In this document: positions 1 to 6,362 of the stretch, one piece after another
Layout: every line of letters begins with the position of its first letter
How positions within the stretch are numbered: the first letter of the stretch is position 1
NCBI GenBank assembly: GCA_014730235.1
Contig: WJIO01000196.1
Location: forward strand, 1-10,827
Direction: 5' to 3'
Length of the DNA: 10,827 nucleotides
Origin: Candidatus Poribacteria bacterium
GTDB lineage: Bacteria > Poribacteria > DTPJ01 > WJIO01
Notes under the pieces: generated by a model
What the model was told of the DNA's origin: nothing
Databases searched by the model: none
Seen by the model: only the letters and a program-made list of their open reading frames with translations
Position numbers and translations under genes: made by a program

Positions 1-283
1 AAACATCGCTTTGTGTGATTTTTGGCCTGGCTATATCCTGATACTGATCTGGCAGGTTAGCGCGCTCCATCATCTGAATTGGCGGTTTCAGGATATTGTG
101 ACGCCGTCTTTGAATTTGTTTCACCGACTTCAGTAACTGCACATTCATGGTTTCTTTAGGTTTTTGGATATTGTGCAAAACAAAGCTGCCCATTAACAAA
201 AACGCAGCCATGTGTATACATAGAGAGATAAGAAAAAACTGCAAACGTGTATTACTTTTCCTGACTATAATTGTCGAAATCAT
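1..283 (-). CDS. TonB-like energy transducer, N-terminal fragment (runs off window)
   Basis: Translating the minus strand from the ATG at 283-281 gives 94 open codons up to the window edge, so the C-terminal part is missing. The first 13 or so residues are basic (R8, K9, R13). A single hydrophobic segment follows at about residues 14-37, with S20-L-C-I-H24. This reproduces the Ser-x3-His pattern of the E. coli TonB membrane helix, which is needed for coupling to ExbB/ExbD. After it comes a charged, extended region with prolines (IQKPKE, LKPPIQ), as expected for the periplasmic linker. By family knowledge such a protein would carry proton-motive-force energy to an outer-membrane receptor. No strong Shine-Dalgarno precedes the ATG, and Met25 is inside the helix and so an unlikely start. 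The C-terminal TonB domain cannot be checked here; another single-pass protein of the TonB/TolA type is the main alternative. Confidence 0.6.
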   Translation of the reverse strand, partial: MISTIIVRKSNTRLQFFLISLCIHMAAFLLMGSFVLHNIQKPKETMNVQLLKSVKQIQRRRHNILKPPIQMMERANLPDQYQDIARPKITQSDV

Positions 284-406
284 CTTTTATCACTTACTTG
301 TATAAATAATAGGCCCTTCCAGCAGTGGCCATTATGCTATAGGCTAAGCTATTAATTAGCGGGAAACGCATTAAGGTTTTTTCACGACTTATTAGTTAAT
401 ACATTT

Positions 407-570
407 GGATCTTCCGAATTGAGTGTGGAAATAATTTAAAAACTTTCTAAGTATGCATTCCTGAGAAAGCAGGAATTCAATATTTATGCGGATCTACTGG
501 ATTCCTGCTTTCGCAGGAATGACAAGCTGAGGGAATTTTCAATTATAACAACACTAAACCCGGAAGAACC
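407..570. mobile_element. 164-bp MITE-like element, copy 1
   Basis: The element has a left arm (407-455), a core (456-521) and a right arm (522-570). The outer ends are inverted repeats fitting GGNNCTTCCGRRTTNAGTGT. The core has a 20-bp hairpin unit at each end, of the form ATTCC-N10-GGAAT, around a spacer of about 24 bp. The 8 bases just outside each end are ATACATTT (399-406) and ATATATTT (571-578), 7 of 8 identical, as expected for an aged target-site duplication. There is no coding capacity, so it would need a transposase supplied from elsewhere. The right arm, read on the minus strand, matches the left arm of copy 2 at 46 of 49 positions. Confidence 0.75.
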
Positions 571-856
571 ATATATTTTAATCTTCCTCATAAAATAGAT
601 TTCTTGACAATTATTATTGCAAGACACATACCAACATCTTGTTTTCCATAAAAACACTATAAAGCCAGTATTATCAATACTTCCTATGCATATTTTATAG
701 ATGTAATACATTATTAGATGTATATTAACTGGGCACTAGAAGTTTACATTTAACCTTAAATCATCTGTAAATGCGCAACATAACTTGTTTTAAGCAAATG
801 ATCACAAACTATACACTAGTTTCGGGGTTTATTTCAATTTCAGAAAAAAACTCATA

Positions 857-885
857 TTGACAATAAATATCTAAAAAGTTAAACT
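857..885 (+). promoter_or_regulatory. Sigma-70-type promoter for the MBL gene
   Basis: A perfect -35 box TTGACA (857-862) is followed after 17 bp by TAAACT (880-885), which matches 4 of 6 consensus -10 bases. Transcription would begin near 892 and give a leader of about 55 nt before the ATG at 947. Spacing and position are ideal. It may also drive the downstream DUF4038-like and beta-helix genes. Confidence 0.55.
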
Positions 886-933
886 GTTTTTATCCATCAG
901 ATAAATTGTATTGCTGAATTGTTTTTTACTTTT

Positions 934-940
934 AAGGAGA
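934..940 (+). promoter_or_regulatory. Ribosome binding site fixing the MBL start
   Basis: AAGGAGA lies 6 nt before the ATG at 947. An in-frame TTG at 911 would extend the protein by 12 residues, but it has no Shine-Dalgarno, and using it would put this ribosome binding site inside the coding region. The ATG at 947 is therefore preferred. Confidence 0.8.
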
Positions 941-946
941 AATTTT

Positions 947-2776
947 ATGCCCACCAGCTATAATCAATTAAGCGAACATATCTATATTTATTATGGAAAC
1001 ATAAATGTCGGCATATTAAAAGATAACAACAGGGCTTTATTATTTGATTTTGGTGATGGCGCAGTATCCGAAATTCTGGATTTGATTGAAATAGATGAGA
1101 TAGATATGATTTTATTTACCCATCATCATAGGGATCAGGCATCGGGTATAAAAAAAATATCCAGCAGTGATATCCGATTGGGAGTTCCTGTTCAGGAAAT
1201 CCAGTGGTTTCAGGATGTGGAAAGCTTCTGGAACAATCCGGAAAAACGATGGCATATATACGATATACATCCCCATACCCTTATGCTTTCGGAATCCGTT
1301 AAAAATTTTGAAGTAACACCCTATAAGGGTGGAGATAATATAAAATGGGGGCAGGCCAGTATTTCAGTCATGGATACACACGGACATACTGACGGAAGCG
1401 TTTCTTATTTTGTAGAGGTCGATGGAAAAAAGATTGTATTTTCCGGGGATGTTATATATGACAAAGGTCAAATCTGGGAGCTTTACAGTCTTCAGAAAGG
1501 TGAAACTACCTCCGATTATCATGGCTTTTTAGGAAGTAGAAAAGAATTGAAATCAAGTCTGAATAAAATCCGTTCTATGAAGCCTGATATGCTGATACCT
1601 TCTCATGGCAGGATTATGAATAGACCTAAAGAAGCTGTAGATTTGCTGATAAAAAGGCTTGATGAATGTTATGATAAATACGTGGCTATTTCGGCCCTGC
1701 GGTATTATTTTCCCGAAATGTTTGCCAAATTCCAGGACAGAGAAGGGCATATGCCTATAAGAAAAGGTAAACCAAATCCTGAATTTTTACGCCATTTCGG
1801 GACTTCGTGGGTCATAATATCCGAATCGGGTAATGCCTTTGTGCTGGACTGCGGGGGACAGAACGTTATAAAACAACTTCAGGAAATGCAAAAATCAGGG
1901 GAGATAGAAGATATAGATGGCCTATGGATAACCCACTACCATGACGACCATGTGGATGCAATACCCAATTTCAAGAAAGTCTTCGGATGTCCTGTATATG
2001 CTGACTCCAGTGTGGCCATGATTGTGGAAAATCCCAGAGGATTTCGTTATCCATGTATATCCCCATCAGTAATTGATATAGATAATGTAACTAGGGATGG
2101 AGAATCCTGGAACTGGGAGGAATTTAAATTCACAGCTTATCATTTCCCGGGACAGACATATTATCACGGTGGCCTTTTGGTGGAAGGTAATGATTTAAAG
2201 CTTTTCTTTGCAGGAGATTCATTTACCATGTCGGGGATTGACGATTATTGTTCAGGCAACCGCAACTGGTTAGGCGAAAACACGGGCTTTGATCGATGTC
2301 TCAAACTCATGCAGGAGCTAAAACCCACTCACATTTTTAACTGCCATGTAGATACAGCCTTTGATTTCACCCAAGAAGAACTGGACTTCATACGGAAAAA
2401 CCTGAGTTATCGTGAGAAAATATACGGCGACCTTTTCCCCTGGGATTCACCAAATTATGGCATGGATGAATACTGGATCAGATGCTATCCATATGATCAG
2501 GATACAGAAGCCGGGAAAAATGTGGAATTATCTGCTAAAGTTTATAACCATTCAGAAAGGAAAAAATCTATTGTATGTAAACCAGAATTGCCAAAGGGAT
2601 GGGAAGAAGTAGCTGAAAAATCAACACAGGTAAAACCCAGGACCGAAGGTAGTCTGACTTTTAATATTAATGTGCCGAAAAACCTGGATAAGAGTATTCT
2701 GGTTATACCTTTTCATATAATCTATGATGGACGGAATTTGGGACAGTTTCGGGAGTCCATGTTGTTTATCAAATAG
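947..2776 (+). CDS. Tandem metallo-beta-lactamase-fold hydrolase with C-terminal beta-sandwich
   Basis: A 609-residue protein with two MBL-fold domains. Domain 1 (about 1-250) has the metal motif H59-H-H61-R-D63-Q64, then H147 in a THGHTDGS motif, D168 in SGDV and H220 in IPSHG. Domain 2 (about 275-490) has the canonical H330-Y-H332-D-D334-H335, D424 in AGDS and H467 in NCH. Its third histidine position, normally PGH, reads PGQ (Q403), with H407 nearby. Residues about 510-609 look like a small all-beta domain of the NEW3/NPCBM-associated type. There is no signal peptide, so it is probably cytoplasmic. By family it should be a di-metal hydrolase, but esters, lactones, phosphodiesters or thioesters are all possible and the substrate is unknown. 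Each domain keeps most of its ligands but lacks one. It is the first gene of a same-strand run, 116 bp (taking the TTG start) ahead of a DUF4038-like glycosidase, which suggests a role in glycan or lactone metabolism. The fold assignment is secure. Confidence 0.88.
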   Translation: MPTSYNQLSEHIYIYYGNINVGILKDNNRALLFDFGDGAVSEILDLIEIDEIDMILFTHHHRDQASGIKKISSSDIRLGVPVQEIQWFQDVESFWNNPEKRWHIYDIHPHTLMLSESVKNFEVTPYKGGDNIKWGQASISVMDTHGHTDGSVSYFVEVDGKKIVFSGDVIYDKGQIWELYSLQKGETTSDYHGFLGSRKELKSSLNKIRSMKPDMLIPSHGRIMNRPKEAVDLLIKRLDECYDKYVAISALRYYFPEMFAKFQDREGHMPIRKGKPNPEFLRHFGTSWVIISESGNAFVLDCGGQNVIKQLQEMQKSGEIEDIDGLWITHYHDDHVDAIPNFKKVFGCPVYADSSVAMIVENPRGFRYPCISPSVIDIDNVTRDGESWNWEEFKFTAYHFPGQTYYHGGLLVEGNDLKLFFAGDSFTMSGIDDYCSGNRNWLGENTGFDRCLKLMQELKPTHIFNCHVDTAFDFTQEELDFIRKNLSYREKIYGDLFPWDSPNYGMDEYWIRCYPYDQDTEAGKNVELSAKVYNHSERKKSIVCKPELPKGWEEVAEKSTQVKPRTEGSLTFNINVPKNLDKSILVIPFHIIYDGRNLGQFRESMLFIK

Positions 2777-2879
2777 CTTAATCTGAATGGTTTACTCGCT
2801 AAATAATAATCAATGATTTTCGTAGTAGTGTTACGGCATGCCTTGTACCTACTTAGTACACAGATTATCGTTAAACTAT

Positions 2880-2885
2880 GAGGTG
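2880..2885 (+). promoter_or_regulatory. Ribosome binding site for the signal-bearing start
   Basis: GAGGTG lies 7 nt before a TTG codon at 2893 that opens an M-KK-hydrophobic leader. An ATG at 2878 in the same frame has no Shine-Dalgarno upstream and overlaps this site. A second site, GGAGGT at 2955-2960, lies 4 nt before an in-frame ATG at 2965. The gene thus has two candidate initiation sites 72 nt apart. Confidence 0.5.
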
Positions 2886-2892
2886 GTCTTTT

Positions 2893-4263
2893 TTGAAAAA
2901 GCTAATTATCCTGATAATTTTAATTTCGTTATTAATATCCAACAACTCAAACCCGGAGGTAAACATGGACAGAATTCAGATATACAAAGAAAACCCCAGA
3001 TACTGGCAGTATAAGGGAAAGCCGGTTTTACTCATTGGCGGCTCAGTGGAGGACAACCTCTTCCAGATACCGGATATTAAAGAGCATCTCGACCTGTTAA
3101 GCTCTGTAGGCGGTAACTATGTCCGTTGCACCATGAGTTGCCGGGACGAGGGCAACGTGTGGCCCTTTAAGAAGGTTGGCGATCTGTATGAACTGGAACA
3201 ATGGAACGACGAGTTCTGGCGGCGTTTCAGCAACTTTCTGGAACTAACATCTCAGCGAGATATAATAATACAGATAGAGGTATGGGCTACCTTTGATTAC
3301 TATCGGGATAACTGGGAAGTAAACCCCTTTAATCCCAAAAACAACAGCACCTACACAGCCGAAGAGACCGGCCTTCCGACGGTTGTAAAGACCCATCCCA
3401 CCCGAACGGAAAATAACTTCTTCTGGTCTGTGCCAAAGGAGAACAACCAGCAAACAGTGTTGAAGTATCAGCATAAATTTGTAGAAAAGATGCTTTCTTA
3501 CTCCCTGAAATACGGCAACGTGCTTTACTGCATGGACAACGAAACCAGCGTTACACCGGCCTGGGGTGAATACTGGTCAAACTACATCAAGGACAGGGCG
3601 AAGGAAGCCGGTGTAAGCGTTGAAACCACCGAGATGTGGGACGCATGGGATTTATCCCACAAACAACACAAGAATACCTTTGACCATCCTGAAACCTACT
3701 CCTTCTGTGACATATCCCAGAATAACCACCAAAAGGGCCAGACTCATTGGGATAACACACAGAAATTCCGGGCTGAATTATCACTCCTCAGACCCATAAA
3801 CAACATCAAGATATATGGTGCGGATACAGGGCGTTTCGGGGATGATCGGGACGGCCTGGAAAGGTTCTGGCGTAATGTATTGGGAGGATTCGCATCTGCC
3901 CGATTCCATCGCCCGGATTCGGGGCAGGGGTTAAATGAAAATGCCCAGAATCATCTCAAAAGTATGAGAATGCTGGCTGACAGCATGGATATATTTACCT
4001 GCAAACCCGGCAACGATTTGCTGTCAAACCGCAGTGAAAACAGCGCATATCTCACATCAAACCCCGGCATCGAGTATGCCGTATTCTTCCCCAACGGTGA
4101 ACCTGTGGATATTAATCTTAAAGATGCTGAAGGTAATATAAAGGCAAGATGGCTGGACATTGCCAAAAGCCAATGGGCCAAGGATGAAATTCTACCGGGC
4201 GGTAAAGTTGTTACTTTGACACCTCCCGGAAAAGGTTACTGGGCCGTATTGATGAATAGGTAA
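2893..4263 (+). CDS. DUF4038-like glycoside hydrolase, (beta/alpha)8 fold, putative exported
   Basis: From the TTG at 2893 the protein has 456 residues; from the ATG at 2878, 461. Numbering here uses 2878. Residues 6-21 form a Lys-Lys plus hydrophobic leader (KKLIILIILISLLIS), a signal peptide or membrane anchor without a lipobox Cys. The rest fits a DUF4038-like barrel: YKGKPVLLIGG near 45-55, VGGNYVRCTM near 77-86 and an IIIQIEVW strand at 129-136. A D-N221-E222-T motif at the end of a strand matches the Asn-Glu acid/base pair of clan GH-A. The nucleophile strand is not clear to me; IKIYGADTGRFGD (310-322) is a candidate region. About 375-461 is a small beta domain ending in TPPGKGYWAVL, like the C-terminal sandwich that often follows DUF4038. 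The gene ends 12 bp before the beta-helix gene, whose ribosome binding site overlaps this stop. The ATG at 2965 would give a 432-residue form without the leader. Glycosidase activity is inferred and the substrate is unknown. Confidence 0.8.
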   Translation: MKKLIILIILISLLISNNSNPEVNMDRIQIYKENPRYWQYKGKPVLLIGGSVEDNLFQIPDIKEHLDLLSSVGGNYVRCTMSCRDEGNVWPFKKVGDLYELEQWNDEFWRRFSNFLELTSQRDIIIQIEVWATFDYYRDNWEVNPFNPKNNSTYTAEETGLPTVVKTHPTRTENNFFWSVPKENNQQTVLKYQHKFVEKMLSYSLKYGNVLYCMDNETSVTPAWGEYWSNYIKDRAKEAGVSVETTEMWDAWDLSHKQHKNTFDHPETYSFCDISQNNHQKGQTHWDNTQKFRAELSLLRPINNIKIYGADTGRFGDDRDGLERFWRNVLGGFASARFHRPDSGQGLNENAQNHLKSMRMLADSMDIFTCKPGNDLLSNRSENSAYLTSNPGIEYAVFFPNGEPVDINLKDAEGNIKARWLDIAKSQWAKDEILPGGKVVTLTPPGKGYWAVLMNR

Positions 4264-4275
4264 AGGAGCTTCATT

Positions 4276-6090
4276 ATGTATTGTATAAAGAAAAAGTCAC
4301 TTAACCCACCGGTATTCCTGCCCGATGGTTCAGAGTTTAAGACATGGGAAGAACAATTAAGCTTCACTAAAACCTATTGGGTGGATAACTCCAATCCCTC
4401 GGCATCGGATGATAATCCGGGAAGCAGAAATGAACCTTTTCGCAGTATAAACCGGGCGGCTAAGCTTTTGCAACCCGGGGAAAGGGTGGTTGTAAAAGCT
4501 GGCGTGTATCGCGAATGTGTAAAACCCGTAAGAGGCGGTCTGAGTCCTGATAAGATGATCAGCTACCAGGCCGAACCGGGGGTTATAATAAAGGGTTCTG
4601 AGTCAGTAACCGGTGGTTGGGAATTTGCTGAGGAATGGAATTACTCCCGGGATGAATATAAAATCTGGACTCTGGAACTAGACAAGTTAATTAAGGGGTC
4701 ATATAATCCTTTTGGTGTTATTAATCTGCCTAAGTTTGTGGCTCAGACATGTTTTACGCCGCTACCGGAGCTTATGTCCGGTCTTTTGGGTCGTCGGGGA
4801 TTGGTTTTTCAGGATGGCAAACCTCTCAAGCAGGTGAGTAAATACTCCGATCTGCATACATCCGACGGAACATACTGGACGGAAGCAAACGGACAGGTTA
4901 TTCATGTAAGGTTTTATGATGATATTGATCCAGACGTAGCGGAAATAGAGATCACAACCCGGGAACAGGCTTTTGCCCCGGTTGAATATGGTCTGGGATT
5001 TATACATGTAAGTGGTTTTGCCATCGAACAGGTAGCCGACGGTTTCCCCTGGCCCCAACGGGCGGCTTTATCAACCATGCGTGGACATCACTGGATTATT
5101 GAGGACAACACCATAAGATGGTCAAATGCCCTGGGTATTGACGTTGGCAGGTCTGAGGTTGATATGAAACTGCCGGAGAAATGCGGTTATCATATTGTAA
5201 GAAGAAACACTGTAGAGGACTGCGGAATATGCGGCATAGCTGGAACAGGCCCATTAAAAGAAACGCTTATTGAAGAAAACCAGATCAGCCGATGTGGATG
5301 GCATAATGTAGAAAGATATTACGAATGTGCCGGTATCAAAACCCATCATAACCATGATACCCTTATCCGAAGAAATGTCATCAGGGACATGATGAACGCA
5401 TCGGGAATATGGATGGACTATGGAAACCAGAACTCCCGGTGTTGTGAAAACGTAATCATAAATACAGATTCCATATTTGGCGGCATATTCATGGAAGCGT
5501 CTCATATTCCCTGTATGGTGGATAACAACTTTATATGGGGTTCAACAAGTCATGGTATATATGAACATGATACAGACTATCTCACCATTGCCCATAACTT
5601 CATAGCGCATGCCGACGGCGCGGGGATATGCCTGAAACTGGGGCAAACTGATCGCTGGGTGAATGGTCGGGGTGCTACCGCCCGAAAACACCGGGTTTTG
5701 AATAATGTTATTACAAACTGCGGTCGCCTGATAGAAATATCCAATATTGATAACGTTTCAGATGGAAACATTTTTGGTTCTCACTCAGAACAGGGCCCAC
5801 TTCGCATCCTGAGACCTGTGGAAAACCATAATTTCAAAAGCTGGCAGGATTTCATGAGTTGGGATTTAAACGGAGTCCAGGGAAACGTTGAGGCTGCATT
5901 TGATCCTGAAGCACTGATCCTGAAATGGTACTTTGATGGTGAAATACCCGAATGCGAGCCGGTTGAGGGTATACTTGAGGATATAATCGGCACAGCGCGA
6001 CCCACAAATAAAGTCGAACCCGGGCCCTTTGCCAAAGTTCCCGATAAACCAAGTCAGATTTATCTCGATCCTCGCCGCCACAAGAGATAA
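4276..6090 (+). CDS. Right-handed parallel beta-helix protein
   Basis: A 604-residue protein. After a short N-terminal tail, residues 34-86 (YWVDNSNPS, DDNPGS..PFRSINRAAKLLQPGERVVVKAGVYRE) are the typical opening of DUF1565/pectate-lyase-like helix proteins. An inserted beta-rich segment lies around 110-235. Then come repeated short turns of the NNxI/ENxI type (EDNTIRWS, RRNTVEDCG, EENQISRCG, RRNVIRDM, ENVIINT, DNNFIW, HNFIAHA, NNVITNCG) from about 276 to 482. Such folds bind or cleave acidic or branched polysaccharides, acting as lyases, hydrolases or epimerases; catalytic residues cannot be assigned. The start is fixed by AAGGAG at 4263-4268, 7 nt upstream and overlapping the previous stop codon, which implies coupling to the DUF4038-like gene. 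No signal peptide is visible at the N-terminus (MYCIKKKSLNPP), which is unusual for a polysaccharide-active beta-helix. The first residues could be a leader-less export form, or the protein may work in the cytoplasm. Confidence 0.85.
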   Translation: MYCIKKKSLNPPVFLPDGSEFKTWEEQLSFTKTYWVDNSNPSASDDNPGSRNEPFRSINRAAKLLQPGERVVVKAGVYRECVKPVRGGLSPDKMISYQAEPGVIIKGSESVTGGWEFAEEWNYSRDEYKIWTLELDKLIKGSYNPFGVINLPKFVAQTCFTPLPELMSGLLGRRGLVFQDGKPLKQVSKYSDLHTSDGTYWTEANGQVIHVRFYDDIDPDVAEIEITTREQAFAPVEYGLGFIHVSGFAIEQVADGFPWPQRAALSTMRGHHWIIEDNTIRWSNALGIDVGRSEVDMKLPEKCGYHIVRRNTVEDCGICGIAGTGPLKETLIEENQISRCGWHNVERYYECAGIKTHHNHDTLIRRNVIRDMMNASGIWMDYGNQNSRCCENVIINTDSIFGGIFMEASHIPCMVDNNFIWGSTSHGIYEHDTDYLTIAHNFIAHADGAGICLKLGQTDRWVNGRGATARKHRVLNNVITNCGRLIEISNIDNVSDGNIFGSHSEQGPLRILRPVENHNFKSWQDFMSWDLNGVQGNVEAAFDPEALILKWYFDGEIPECEPVEGILEDIIGTARPTNKVEPGPFAKVPDKPSQIYLDPRRHKR

Positions 6091-6105
6091 TTTATATACA
6101 AATTT

Positions 6106-6269
6106 GGTTCTTCCGGGTTAAGTGTGGTTATAATTGAAAATTTCCTCAGCTTGTCATTCCTGCGAAAGCAGGAATACAGTCTTTATGCCGATCTACTGGA
6201 TTTCTGTTTTCGCAGGAATGACAGCATAAAGAAGTTTCTTATCTTTACCACACTGAACCCGGAAGTGCC
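6106..6269. mobile_element. 164-bp MITE-like element, copy 2, with 8-bp target duplication
   Basis: Left arm 6106-6154, core 6155-6220 and right arm 6221-6269, exactly the same partition as copy 1. The terminal inverted repeats fit GGNNCTTCCGRRTTNAGTGT. The element is flanked by the perfect direct repeat ACAAATTT at 6098-6105 and 6270-6277, a target-site duplication that defines both ends to the base. The insertion lies 7 bp after the stop codon of the beta-helix gene. The left hairpin unit of the core, at 6156-6175, is an 8-bp stem closed by a GAAA loop on the plus strand. GG-ended repeats with 8-bp AT-rich duplications are, from memory, typical of the ISL3 family; IS66-type elements also make 8-bp duplications. 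Confidence 0.85.
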
Positions 6270-6305
6270 ACAAATTTTTATTGTTTGACGACGTAAAATT
6301 AATTG

Positions 6306-6342
6306 TATAGATTGGGTTTGGAAAATCCAAACCCAATCTATA
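6306..6342. terminator. Perfect 17-bp hairpin between convergent genes
   Basis: Positions 6306-6322 pair without a mismatch with 6326-6342 around a 3-nt AAA loop. The hairpin lies 20 bp beyond the stop codon of the minus-strand URO-D gene and downstream of the plus-strand beta-helix gene. It is therefore placed to end transcription from both sides. On the minus strand the stem is followed by a broken T-rich tract (ACAATTAATTTTA), and on the plus strand by only a short one (ACTTTTC), so it is not a textbook poly-U terminator. Confidence 0.7.
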
Positions 6343-6362
6343 TAAGACTTTTCAACTACTAA

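Larger units (their letters stand above)
284..946. other. Non-coding divergent intergenic region
   Basis: This AT-rich stretch separates the minus-strand TonB-like gene from the plus-strand MBL gene. It contains the first 164-bp inverted-repeat element (407-570, with its 8-bp flanks at 399-406 and 571-578) and a promoter for the MBL gene at 857-885. I see no convincing coding sequence. A 75-codon minus-strand reading frame at 484-711 runs through the repeat and lacks any protein-like character. The parts at 284-398 and 579-856 show no feature I can name. Confidence 0.6.

Noticed and set aside
484-711. 75-codon minus-strand reading frame
   Set aside because: It runs through the 164-bp element into AT-rich spacer, has no protein-family features, and part of its sequence is just the translated repeat.
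911-946. TTG start 12 codons upstream of the MBL ATG
   Set aside because: There is no ribosome binding site before it, and the strong AAGGAGA at 934-940 points to the ATG at 947.
2843-2871. TTGTAC-17 bp-TATCGT as a promoter, and the TGTAC/GTACA palindrome at 2844-2860
   Set aside because: The boxes match consensus poorly, transcription would start at the coding region itself, and a 5-bp palindrome is too short to support an operator.
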